Origin: an uncultured Oscillospiraceae bacterium
GTDB lineage: Bacteria > Bacillota_A > Clostridia > Oscillospirales > Oscillospiraceae
Direction: 5' to 3'
DNA: 56,696 nucleotides
Assembly: GCA_900754605.1 (NCBI GenBank)
Contig: CAAEDK010000255.1
Location: forward strand, 1-56,696
Shown: one piece after another, positions 1 through 9,800 of the stretch
Layout: the number at the start of each line of letters is the position of its first letter
How positions within the stretch are numbered: position 1 is the stretch's first letter
Notes under the pieces: model-generated
Database searches by the model: none
What the model saw: the letters and a program-made list of their open reading frames with translations, nothing else
What the model was told of the DNA's origin: nothing
Program-made: the position numbers and the translations under genes

Positions 1-594
1 CGAATTGTTGATGAACCCTACTTTACATACAGTGCATACAACGCCCTGACCTCCGGCATTCAGGTGAAATGCCCCAAGTGCCACGGCGCAGGTATGGTGA
101 CAGCGGATGATGACAACGCCTATTTCCGGTGCCTGAGCTGCGGCCATCAGGAGACCCGTGACCGGACGATCTACCGCTACGATGTCCATAACCAGTGCAA
201 AAACTGCGGCAGATACTATCGGGTGGATATTGAAGATGGGGAAAAGCAGCACTTTTCTGTTCTCCATGTGGCCTGTCCCTATTGTGGGACAACCATGTCG
301 GGAGAAGTTCATAAAACAGCGGAGGCGTTTTCATACATTGGCGAAATCCGAGATGGGAGAGAACCTTATTTCGGCCTGGAGCTGTGTTTTTTGGCCTCCT
401 TCCAGGGGAAGCCGGTTTGGGCACTCAACCGGGAGCACCTTGCCTATCTGATCGACTATCTCAGCGCCGACCTGCGGGAAAAGCCGCTGGGAAGAGCGAA
501 AAAGACTCAGGCCGATCATCTCCCCGCCTTCATGAAAACCGCAAAGAATCGGGAGCGGATCGTGAAGCTGCTGAAGAAGTTACAGGAGGGATGA
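1..594 (+). CDS. Zinc-ribbon protein, 5' end outside the window
   Basis: The reading frame is open from base 1, so the true start lies upstream and an internal GTG at 64 is not the start. Four CxxC pairs (CPKC, CLSC, CKNC, CPYC) give two zinc-ribbon modules in the visible N-terminal half. A basic helical C-terminus (KNRERIVKLLKKLQ) follows. Such ribbons often bind nucleic acid or protein, but no catalytic motif is seen and the function is unknown. The gene is the first of the immunity-type operon in view, and its stop overlaps the next start in an ATGA. Confidence 0.75.
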   Translation, partial: RIVDEPYFTYSAYNALTSGIQVKCPKCHGAGMVTADDDNAYFRCLSCGHQETRDRTIYRYDVHNQCKNCGRYYRVDIEDGEKQHFSVLHVACPYCGTTMSGEVHKTAEAFSYIGEIRDGREPYFGLELCFLASFQGKPVWALNREHLAYLIDYLSADLREKPLGRAKKTQADHLPAFMKTAKNRERIVKLLKKLQEG

Positions 595-752
595 GGATGG
601 AACAGAAAGTTATTTTCAACGGCCAAGTTTTTACTCTGACCCGGTTTTGGGCAACGGAAGAGCCTTGTCTGCGGATCACCGACCCACAGCAGATCGAGAT
701 GCCTAAAATGGAGCTTGTGGGGGCCACCCAGATGAATACTGCATTTTCCTGA
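591..752 (+). pseudogene. Small N-terminal domain, frameshifted away from the NADAR gene
   Basis: The start ATG at 591 overlaps the upstream stop. The frame codes 53 residues beginning MRMEQKVIFNGQVF and stops at 750-752 shortly after a run of five Gs at 719-723. Adding one G would give VGGHPDEYCIFLKNL and continue, without a stop, directly into the NADAR reading frame. I infer a one-base deletion in the G run (or a sequencing error) in what was one longer fusion gene. The domain belongs to no family I recognise. Confidence 0.55.
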
Positions 753-856
753 AAAATCTGACGGAAACAGAGTTGGCACAGATCACATCCCTGGACGGCG
801 CTCCGCTGGATGTGAGAGAAGAACTTCGACAGTTTCTAACAGGAAAGGACAACCCT

Positions 857-1726
857 ATGGCACTACAAGATAAGAAAATCATGCCTCCCCCTTGGATGGC
901 CTTCCCGGAGATCGAGCGATACTCCATTGGCTGGCGCATGGGCTATGGGGAGGATTACATATACCGATTTGGCGATTGGCTGGACACCCTCTCCCCGGAG
1001 GAGCGGACGGAATACCGCGCCCTCTTTCCCGAGCCGGTAACCTGGAAGGGCTGGTGGGAGGACGAGGACAGCGGCGAAGTGCTGGTACACGGTGACTTCC
1101 TGGTGGAGGCGTGGCAGCCGGAAGGCCGGCCAAAGTACACCCGCCAGTGGCTCCAGCAGGAGTTTACCGCCGGGCGAAAGCGGGAACTGTGCCTGTTCTG
1201 GGGCCATCAGCCTTCCCAGGACGGCCAGCTGACAAAAAGCTACCTCAGCCAGTGGTGGATGGAGGACTTCTATACGACGGCTGCCCCCTACCTCTGCATG
1301 GAGCAATACATGATGGCTGCCAAGGCCGAGCTGTTCGGCGACAAAGAGATCCGGGACCAGATTTTGAAATGCAGCGACCAAAAGCAGATCAAGGCCCTGG
1401 GCCGCAAGGTGCGGGGCTTTGAGCAGAAGGTATGGGACAAGTTCAAGTACGCCATTGTGCTACTTGGCAACTGGCACAAATTCAGCCAGAACCGCGAACT
1501 GCGGGAGTTTCTCCTTTCCACCGGGGACAGCGTGCTGGTGGAGGCCAGCCCCTACGATGCCATCTGGGGCATCCGCCTCGCGGCCAGTTCGCCGGAGGCC
1601 CAGGACCCGATGAAGTGGCGCGGACAAAACCTGCTGGGCTTTGCGCTGATGGAGGTGCGGGACGAGCTGCGCAGAGTGACACAGAATGAAATGCTTTGCG
1701 ATTGGAGTATGGTATGGCAACAATGA
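857..1726 (+). CDS. NADAR domain protein (YbiA/DUF1768-like)
   Basis: The C-terminal two thirds, from about residue 105, carry the NADAR pattern: CLFWGHQP near the start, MEQYMMAAKAELFGD, a long basic helix, LLGNWHKFSQN, VEASPYDAIWG and NLLGFALMEVRDEL at the end. NADAR enzymes cleave N-glycosidic bonds of ADP-ribosylated substrates, and some reverse ADP-ribosylation of guanine as antitoxins. The N-terminal ~100 residues are extra. I place the start at ATG 857 behind AGGAAAGG, but the frame is open further upstream and may once have been fused to the preceding domain. Reversal of an ADP-ribosylating toxin would fit the immunity neighbourhood; that role is inferred. Confidence 0.8.
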   Translation: MALQDKKIMPPPWMAFPEIERYSIGWRMGYGEDYIYRFGDWLDTLSPEERTEYRALFPEPVTWKGWWEDEDSGEVLVHGDFLVEAWQPEGRPKYTRQWLQQEFTAGRKRELCLFWGHQPSQDGQLTKSYLSQWWMEDFYTTAAPYLCMEQYMMAAKAELFGDKEIRDQILKCSDQKQIKALGRKVRGFEQKVWDKFKYAIVLLGNWHKFSQNRELREFLLSTGDSVLVEASPYDAIWGIRLAASSPEAQDPMKWRGQNLLGFALMEVRDELRRVTQNEMLCDWSMVWQQ

Positions 1727-2172
1727 AACTCTATGAACTGGTCAACCACTACCACATCGGCACGGAACTGACCTGCGCCGAGGCCGTGTTCATGGCCTGC
1801 AATGAGTATTACCATCTGAATTTGTCCGAGGAGACCCGGAAGATGTTCTCTGTCATGGGCTTGGGCATGCAGACCGAGCAGTCCTGCTGCGGTGCTTTCA
1901 CTGTGGCGGTGGGGATCATTGGGCTGATGACCGCCAAAGAGGGCCAGACCGATGTGAGCAACATGGAGGGCTACCAAATGATTGCTGACTTGACAGACTT
2001 CACGCTGGGCATCTATGGAACGCTCCACTGTGTCGAGCTGCAAAAGCTGGAGATCGTGGGGGGTGAGAATCCCTGCCACGCCATTGTGGAGGCGTTGGCC
2101 AAAAAGCTGGAGGAGCTGCTGGCGGGCCGCAGGATCTTCCGCCCGGTAAATGCGGGACAGATTGGTTCCTGA
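1714..2172 (+). CDS. C_GCAxxG_C_C family putative redox protein
   Basis: This 152-residue protein has the spaced cysteines of the C_GCAxxG_C_C family: an early C in LTCAEAVF, the CCGAFTVAVG motif, then HC and PC. Members are small and often lie near redox or membrane proteins; their reaction is not established. Start 1714 follows GGAG at a good distance. An ATG at 1723, which forms ATGA with the NADAR stop, is an alternative. The gene overlaps the NADAR gene and is followed after 24 bases by the next gene, so the three are probably co-transcribed. Confidence 0.7.
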   Translation: MATMKLYELVNHYHIGTELTCAEAVFMACNEYYHLNLSEETRKMFSVMGLGMQTEQSCCGAFTVAVGIIGLMTAKEGQTDVSNMEGYQMIADLTDFTLGIYGTLHCVELQKLEIVGGENPCHAIVEALAKKLEELLAGRRIFRPVNAGQIGS

Positions 2173-2196
2173 TATGCTGGAAAGGGGGGGGAGTCC

Positions 2197-2511
2197 ATGT
2201 CTAAACTATCCCAGGAAGAAGTACAATCACTTCGTAGCAGGATCTGCCACGGAGAGCAGGGACTAATTTCCACTCTGACGCCGGAGCAATTCCTTGCCCT
2301 GCTGTCTTACGACTATGATACCGGCTTCGCGGCCGGCAAAGCCTCCGCGCAGAAGGAGATTCTCTGTATGCTGGCGGCGGACGGGATGCCCCCGGAGAAA
2401 ATTGCCCTACTGCTGCGGATGGAGGCGGAGACGGTGCAGGAGATTCTGGCCGCCAAGCGGGCCCACATTGAGAAATGCAGAAAAAAGCTGGAACAGGAGG
2501 TGAAGCCGTGA
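2197..2511 (+). CDS. Small helical protein of unknown function
   Basis: This is a 104-residue, mostly helical, charged protein. It begins MSKLSQEEVQSLRSRICHGE and ends in a coiled-coil-like stretch (AKRAHIEKCRKKLEQ). A central piece, GMPPEKIALLLRMEAETVQEIL, resembles the helix-turn-helix-like tail seen in small Firmicutes proteins that sense cell damage, but this is weak. A purine-rich ribosome site (GGGGGGAG) precedes the ATG. It overlaps the next gene by GTGA. I do not recognise the family. Confidence 0.6.
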   Translation: MSKLSQEEVQSLRSRICHGEQGLISTLTPEQFLALLSYDYDTGFAAGKASAQKEILCMLAADGMPPEKIALLLRMEAETVQEILAAKRAHIEKCRKKLEQEVKP

Positions 2512-2948
2512 AGGACCTTTTTCAATACGGAAATCGGCGGGAGGAGGAATGGGAGATCCTGCCCTGGATCCCCGACCCGCGCCCGCCCTTCAAGATCTGG
2601 GTCAAACCGGATCAGATCGCGCCCTTTTTTCTCATTCCCCACCACCCTTATGCGATCTCCCTCCTGCTGAAGATCAGCGACGGGTTCCAGGTGGAGGAAT
2701 TCTGCCGGCTGGGACGGACTGGCAGCAGCAAAGACTGGGAGCGGCTGGTCCGGGGCGTGATCCGGGAGTTCGAGAAAAACAACAGCGGCAGGGATCTGTT
2801 TCACTTCGACTCCGACGAGGATGTGTTCTGCGTGTACTCCCAATACATCGACGATTTGATGATGCTGGCCAAACTGATCCGGGCGGCCTGTGCCGATGAA
2901 AAAACGATGGGGATGTATCTGAACATGAGCGAGGCAGAGAAAACATGA
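2508..2948 (+). CDS. Imm51 family immunity protein
   Basis: This is a 146-residue protein started by GTG 2508, eight bases after GGAGG and overlapping the upstream stop. The C-terminal half has the Imm51-type signature: a WERLV helix, then FHFDSDEDVFCVYSQYIDDL and a closing helix. Imm51 proteins are found beside polymorphic toxins and are thought to neutralise them by direct binding. The protein has no signal peptide, so it acts in the cytosol. No cognate toxin gene is adjacent. The assignment rests on motif recall; another small immunity family cannot be excluded. Confidence 0.6.
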   Translation: MKDLFQYGNRREEEWEILPWIPDPRPPFKIWVKPDQIAPFFLIPHHPYAISLLLKISDGFQVEEFCRLGRTGSSKDWERLVRGVIREFEKNNSGRDLFHFDSDEDVFCVYSQYIDDLMMLAKLIRAACADEKTMGMYLNMSEAEKT

Positions 2949-3208
2949 AAGAGTTGACCACTCAAACAGGAATCATAGTAAAATGCAGGAAAACGGCCAT
3001 TGAATTTTTCCAAAATGCTCAGTCAGCGGATTCCTTTTCTGCGCTGAAGATTCCAAAGGAATTCCAAGGTATAGCGGTTGAGTTTTATGATTTGATTCTG
3101 GAAAACGATCATCTCGCGGCCTTGCTGGGCTGTCGCGGCAATGATGATATCGCAATACAGATAGATGAGGTAACCGGCACCATGACGGGGTGGCATTGGT
3201 TCAAATGA
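2945..3208 (+). CDS. Small protein of unknown function in the immunity cluster
   Basis: This 87-residue protein starts in an ATGA overlap with the Imm51-like gene, which indicates translational coupling. It is soluble and acidic, has no cysteine pattern or membrane segment, and ends with GTMTGWHWFK. The base composition is more AT-rich than its neighbours, suggesting a separate origin. I recognise no family. Given its position between immunity genes of the same strand it may be another immunity protein, which is inference from context only. Confidence 0.55.
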   Translation: MKELTTQTGIIVKCRKTAIEFFQNAQSADSFSALKIPKEFQGIAVEFYDLILENDHLAALLGCRGNDDIAIQIDEVTGTMTGWHWFK

Positions 3209-3218
3209 GGAGAATGGA

Positions 3219-3506
3219 ATGATCGAGTACATCAAGCTCTTTTGGGAGAGCGCACCAGAGGGAGAACCACCGGTCATCCTCTATGAAGTGGATACCGAAA
3301 ATGAGCGGCTGGTCCTCCGCTCCATCGACATCTTTGCAGATGGACGCACCCGCAATATCCCTGACCTTTATGAAGGCGCTATCGAGATCACGCCGATCCC
3401 AACCGTGGAGGAATTGAACGCCCATATCTGGGGCGAGGAGTTCCGCGCCTGCGCCATAGAGAAAGCGGAATTTGAGGCCATCTGGGAGAGCCAATTTTTT
3501 GCTTGA
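3219..3506 (+). CDS. DUF6881-like protein
   Basis: This is a 95-residue protein with the order typical of DUF6881: an opening MIEYIKLFWE strand, a VILYEVDTENERLVLRSIDIFADGR core and a closing EFEAIWES helix. Members are small cytosolic proteins that commonly sit in immunity-gene arrays in diverse bacteria. It starts 10 bases after the previous stop, behind GAGGAGAATGGA, and ends 16 bases before the next ATG. The biochemical role is unknown, and immunity to a delivered toxin is the contextual guess. Confidence 0.6.
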   Translation: MIEYIKLFWESAPEGEPPVILYEVDTENERLVLRSIDIFADGRTRNIPDLYEGAIEITPIPTVEELNAHIWGEEFRACAIEKAEFEAIWESQFFA

Positions 3507-3522
3507 GAATGGAGGATCTGCT

Positions 3523-3873
3523 ATGAGTAAGGAACTGGAACTGTATCAAGCATTTATTGACGGCCTTGTGGAGCGGAAAGACAGCATGACCGCCCTTTGG
3601 GTCAAGGGCGATGGTTTTCCCAAGACAGAGGACAACAAGGCGAAAAACGAGCTTCTCGCCACACTGACCCCGGAGCAGAAAGGTGTGCTGGCCGATATGC
3701 TCCAGGACGAGCATATCGCGGGTATCCACGATACCCTGGCATATATCAATGAGATGATGGATCTGGATGGGCTGGAGCTTCGTCAGGACGGGGAATCCAT
3801 TCCCAACGATTACTTTGAGAGCCTGCACTATGACTTCATCAGCCGGTGTGACGGCGATGAGTGGCCGGAATAA
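3523..3873 (+). CDS. DUF6547-like protein
   Basis: This 116-residue protein opens MSKELELYQAFIDGLVERK and contains LLATLTPEQKGVLADMLQDE followed by AGIHDTLAYINEMM. Those helices match my memory of DUF6547, a family found in immunity arrays. The start at 3523 follows AATGGAGGAT. A longer frame from 3472 overlaps the previous gene and is not preferred. It is soluble, acidic and helical. It lies 15 bases before the giant polyimmunity gene. Function is unproven. Confidence 0.55.
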   Translation: MSKELELYQAFIDGLVERKDSMTALWVKGDGFPKTEDNKAKNELLATLTPEQKGVLADMLQDEHIAGIHDTLAYINEMMDLDGLELRQDGESIPNDYFESLHYDFISRCDGDEWPE

Positions 3874-3888
3874 CAGGAGGCGTGACGA

Positions 3889-6800
3889 ATGTATATCAAA
3901 AAATACTGGGGCAACTTTATCGGAGGTTCCGATGACAGCCTGAACCTTGTGGCCTTTTTAGAAGACCAGAAGAAAGAGGAGATGCCCCTCAGCGAGATCT
4001 TCGCTAAGATCGGGCTGGACAAGCAGAACTGGAACTTCCGCCAGACTGTGGGGCATCTGGAATTCACCCACTCCAATGGCGTGGAGATGGACTTCCACTT
4101 CGCCATTGATGTGGTCACCGATCTGGCCGCCATCCTGCTGGAGTGCAGCGTCAGCGGCGGCGTGGACCTCCACGACCTGGACGAGTATAACACCCCCCAC
4201 CGCCGTATCCGCATCACCGCCACGCCAGAGGAGCATGACGCCATGAACAAGGCCTTGGCGGATTTTGCCCAAAATCCTCTGTCCTATGATCTCCACGAAA
4301 TGATGGATGACGAGGAGATCCGGGAGATGGCTCGGGATATAGAGGCGCTGCGGAAGGAGCTGTATGAGGCCGCCGGTCGCAACCGGGACTACTATGTAAA
4401 GGCAGAGGACATGCAGAATCTGCTCCCAGACTGGGGGGAAGCCAATGGCTGCATCGCCACGAGCCGCATTACGGTGGAGGGCTGCAAGGTTGGCTACTGC
4501 TACCGGGAGGAGCCGGACGGCGACTGGGACAGCGGCTGGCGCTTTACCGCCGGTGATGAGAGCGACGAGTACATGGACGACCCCAACAACGCCGGGATCT
4601 ACGGTCTCAACTCCATCTGCAACGACGATCCCGACATTATTCCCCTGCTACATACGCCCGCCCCCTGCGCCTTTGAGCGGGATGAGAATGGCGTGTTCCA
4701 GCAGATCAAAGACTGGAAAACGGATGAGGACGAGGAGGACCCAGATATGGACATTTTAAGGCAGTGCCAGAAGTGGAATGAAAAGAGCGAGTACCAGAAG
4801 ATCATTGACGCGCTGGAGACCATTCCAGCCCAGGAGCGCACCCCGGAGATGGACAGCGAGCTGGCCCGGGCCTACAACAATCTGGGGGCACCTTCCAACC
4901 GTGCGCTGCTCAAAAAGGCCATCGCTCTCTTGAGCCCCCATGGGGAATACTTCGAGGGAGACCACTGCTGGAACTTCCGCATGGGTTACTCTTACTTTTA
5001 TCTGGATCAGGAGGGCCGGGCTCTGCGATACTTTGAAAAGGCATTGGAGGCTCGCCCTGGTGACGAGGACACCATAGAGCTGATCGACTGGTGCAAGAAG
5101 AGCATTTCTCTGCCTCAGTTCTCACAGTGCTTCCGGGAGCGGACAGTGGACTGGTGGGAAACCTTTGCCGAAATGGAAGCCCAGCTGCGCCAGATGATGG
5201 ACGACGACAAGGATCACACCCGCGGCGCGGAGATCGTGGCCCAAATGGAAGATACTTTGAACTTGGTCTTTGACGAGATTTCCTTCGAGATGGGCTTCAA
5301 TGGCGAAAAGCATGAGCTGATCCTCACCCCGGAGGGCGACGAGGTCAAGCTGTTTGAGCTGGTCTACTTCCGGAAGCACGCCCCCAAGGAGGTGCTGGAG
5401 CACTGGAACATCCTGGTGGGCCGCCAGCCCAGCCAAAACATCGGCCTGCGGACCGACGACGGCTGGGACATCTCCGGGGAGGATGTGCAGATCTGGCTGG
5501 AGGAACAGGGCGAAAACAGCTTCGCCATCTCCGCCTACTGCGAAAAGCTGCTGCCCATGCTCCGGGAGGAGGAAGGCCGGGTCTGGTGGATGCTCACCAC
5601 CCTCACCGACCAGGTGCTGGGCGAGATCCCCCACATGAGATACATAGACAGCTTCGATGTGCTGGAGGAGCCCAAGGCAGAGCCGTCCATTCTTATGTCC
5701 CAGCTTCCTGACGCGTTGAAGGAGCGGGGCTTGGAACTTTCCACCGATCCGGAAGCCTATCTGGAGAGCTACCTTGGCTACAAAATGGAACCCAACAAGG
5801 ACCCGGACGCCGACTGGCGGCTGGATGTGATGGCTGGCTCCACCAACTGTGTGCCGCTCATCAACGGCTATCTGAATGCCGACAATGACTTTATGGACGA
5901 GCTCCATGCCGACGGCGCAGCGGCGGGCTTCTTCTGCTATCCCCTGGATACCCTGCGGGAGGAGGAAGGAACGGAGAAGATTTTTGACTTCCGGGACAAA
6001 CTGGAAGAAGTGTTCACCACCGGGGACGGCCCGGAGGTGGTCACCCTCACCGGCGGAGCCACCGGACTCTACTGCGGCTATGTGGACTTCATCGCCTGGG
6101 ACATCCGGGCGGCACTCCAGATGGCAAAGGAATTCTTCAAGGACAGCGACATCCCCTGGGCCAGCTTCCATACCTTCCGCCGTGAAGCGGGCACTGTGAG
6201 TCTGAAAAATCCGCCCGATGAGGAGCCGGACAGTGAGGCGCAGGCCGCCGAGTTGGACGAGACGCTGACGGGCATGGACTATATCCCTTATACCCCGCAG
6301 AATGCAGAGGCATTCTTCGCACAGATCCAGCAGTGGAACGACGAGGACGAGTACACCCGCTGTATTCAGGCATTGAATGCCATCCCGGAGGACTGGCGGA
6401 ACTACCGCACCGCCTACGCCCTGGCCCGGGCGCTGGAGAACTACGCAATTCTGGGCGACCACAATGAGGGAACCCCCAACTACAAGGGGGACAAGGCTCT
6501 GCTTCGAGCCATCGAGGTGCTGGAGTCCGTCCGGGAGGAAGGCCGGGACAAGGCGGAGTGGAATATGCGGATGGCCTACGGATATCAGTATCTCCACGGT
6601 CAGGAGGAAGAGGCCATCCCCTATGCCCGGCGGTGGGCGGAGCTGGACCCGGAGGACGAGGACGCTCCGGTGGTGATCCGGGAGTGCAAGGCGGAGATCC
6701 GGAAACGCCGGAGCAGCCGGAACAAGAAGGACAAATTCGTGCCGGGTGATACCCCCTTTGAGGGCTTCGACCTCACCAATTTCTGGGACGACAGTATGTA

Positions 6801-9800
6801 TGCGCTGAAAGAGTACGTCAGTGATCCGCCTTCCGATGAGCTGATCGCCAGCGTGGAGGAGGAACTGGGCTACAAACTTCCCGCCTCCTACATCTGGCTG
6901 ATGAAGCAGCACAACGGCGGCATTCCGGTGAATACCTGCTATCCCTGCGATGAGCCTACCTGCTGGGCAGAGGACCATGTGGCCATCACCGGTATGTTCG
7001 GCATCGGACGGGAAAAAAGCTGCTCCCTCTGCGGAAAGCTGGGCACCCAGTTCATGATCGACGAGTGGGCGTATCCTGCCATCGGCGTGGCTATCTGTGA
7101 CTGTCCCAGCGCCGGACATGATATGATCTTTCTGGACTACCGGGCTTGCGGCCCCCAGGGAGAGCCTGCGGTAGTCCATGTGGATCAGGAAAACGACTAC
7201 AAGATCACCCATCTGGCAGACAGCTTTGAGGAATTTGTCCGTGGACTGGAGCATGAAGCCCTCTACGATCCGGATGAAAATGAGGGCGATTTCGAGGAGG
7301 ATGATGCTGACGGGAAGGAAACCGACCGCACAGGTGTCTTCACCGGCTTTGTTCTCCTGTCCAAGGGAGAATGGGACAAGGACCAGTTCATCCGGGACAT
7401 GAAGGAAAAATGGGACATCTCTGTGGAGGAGTACGACGCCAGTGAGGAGAAGGATGACGATGCGCTGGTGTTCGAGGTGGGTGATATGCTCGCTGCTGTC
7501 AGTCTGGCGACCTATCCCATCCCCGACGGCGAAGCGGAAATAAACGCAGAGAACAACTACATGTGGGAGGATGCCGTCCAAGTCGCACGGGAGCACCGCG
7601 CCCATATCATGGTGGCGGTGCTGGGCAAGGAGAAAAAGGTTCTGGAGAAGGGCAAGCTCTTCGCCAAGCTGGCGGCTGCCTGCTGCCGCCAACAATACGC
7701 CACCGGTATCTACACCAGCGGCGTGGTGTTTGAGCCCCGCTTCTACGAGGGCTTTGCTGATATGATGAAAGAGGACGAACTGCCCATCTTCAACTGGATC
7801 TGGTTCGGCCTGTACCGGAGCGAGGGCGGCTTGAACGGCTATACCTACGGCATGGATGTGTTCGGCAAGGAGGAGATGGAGGTGCTGAACGCTGACGCCG
7901 AGCCGGAGAAGCTGCGGGACTTTTTGGCAAGCCTTGCCTCCTATGTGCTGGCGTGTGATGTTACGCTGAAGGATGGGGAGACTATCGGCTTTTCTGCGGA
8001 CGATAAGCATGCCATCATCCGTAGTCCCGGTGTCTCTCTGCCGGAGGAGCAGATGACACTGAAAATCTCCTGGGAATCCGGCGGGGATGGACCGGAGGGA
8101 GGCGGTGAAGACCCGAATGGCGGCGGGGATGACTGCCCGGACGAGGAATGCTTTCAAGACGAGAAATCCAGTGAACCGGAGGTCTACACCGAGGAGGAGA
8201 TGGAAGCCGTCGAGGGGCACATCCAGCAGTATTTCGGCCCGTTCGAGAATGTGTTCCATGAGCTGGTCTCCCCGGACATCCATGTGGACATCTGCGTGGT
8301 ACCGCCCTCCCGGGAGCGGGACTACTACACGCTGGTCACTATGGGCATGGGCGCCCACCGGATGAATGTTCCGGAGGAACTGGCGGAATACAAGCTGGAG
8401 CGGGCGGAGCTGGCCATTGCACTGCCTGCGGATTGGAAGCTGGATCAGGAGTCCATGAAAGACGAGCGGTGGTACTGGCCCATCCGCCTGCTGAAGTCCC
8501 TGGCCCGTCTGCCCATCAACTGTGACAGCTGGTTGGGTCATGGTCATACAGTGGAGAACCGGGAACCCTTTGCGGAAAACACGAAACTGTGCACTGCGAC
8601 CCTGATCGATCCCCAGGGTACGGAGGACGGCAGTGAGGTCTGCACTCTGCCGGGCGGCGAGGAGGTCAACTTCTATCAGGTCATTCCTCTTTATGCGGAT
8701 GAATTGGACTATAAACTGGAACATGACGCTGACGCTCTGCTGAACAGGATGAGGGGGATCAGTTTTGTCGTAAATCCCACCCGTCAGGATGCTGTCACTC
8801 GTGGCACCCTTTCCAATGATGATTTTGACGGTGAGATGGATGACGCTTCCGATCACCTTGAGAGCATTGAGGAAAAGGAACTGCCTATTGACCCCATCAA
8901 TGCCTATAACCACATGGCCATCTACCTGCGCTGGTGCATAGAACACGACCTGATGGGCGAGGACTTCTTAAAAGAATACAGCGAAGTGGCCAAACAGGTC
9001 AAAGTTGATCCTGCCAGTGTGGATCTGCGGGAGTTTATCCGGGATGAGCTGGACGGCTGTCTGTTCTCTGTGCTATTCAATCAGCAAGGCCGTGCCTTTG
9101 CAGGCTATTACTACGGAGAGGGCGACAGCCCCTACTATCCTGCCGATGTTGACGACAACGCACTCCGTTTCTTCGGCCCGGAGCGGTATCACTCCGAGGA
9201 GTTCCGGGACGAAGCCTACCTGTTCATTCCCTTTGACGAGGATTATTATCAGGCTATGGCAAAGGTGATCGGGGAACGCTTTGAAAACTGGCAGGGACAG
9301 GACTTTGACGAAGACACGCTGGAGCCCTCCGAGGTGGCGGATGCTTTGATGGAGTATCTGGACTGCGAGTGCACCTATTTCCCATCCATGGCAGATGATG
9401 ACCCCATCATGTCGGCGTACAGCTATGCCAAACGGGAAAGTGTCAAAGAGGGATTTGTACCGGTGCTCATCAAGGCGGATGACGAAACACTGCTGGAGTG
9501 TCTGGTGATGAACGCTGACCCGGAGCATGACGCGGACTGCTACGAATTTGACCTCAAAGCGGTAACGGAGTACCGGAAGAAGATGCTCTCCGCCCCCGTC
9601 AAGGACAGCAAGGCGGTTCTGGAGGAACTGATCGGCCAGCGCAAAGCAGAGGCCGAAGATGACGATATGGACTGGGAGGAGATTCTGGGCGAGATGGCTG
9701 GCGGCTATGACAATGACCGTTTCTCCTGCTACTGGGATTCGGACAGCCACATGACCCACCCCCTCGTTTTGGCCAGGATCCCGGTGAAAAAACCCTGGGA

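Noticed and set aside
5122..8946. A 1274-codon open frame on the minus strand inside the giant gene
   Set aside because: It lies opposite a gene with clear families and good codon use. High-GC DNA rich in GAG/GAC codons leaves the opposite strand open. The product is low-complexity, His/Leu/Val-rich and has no domain.
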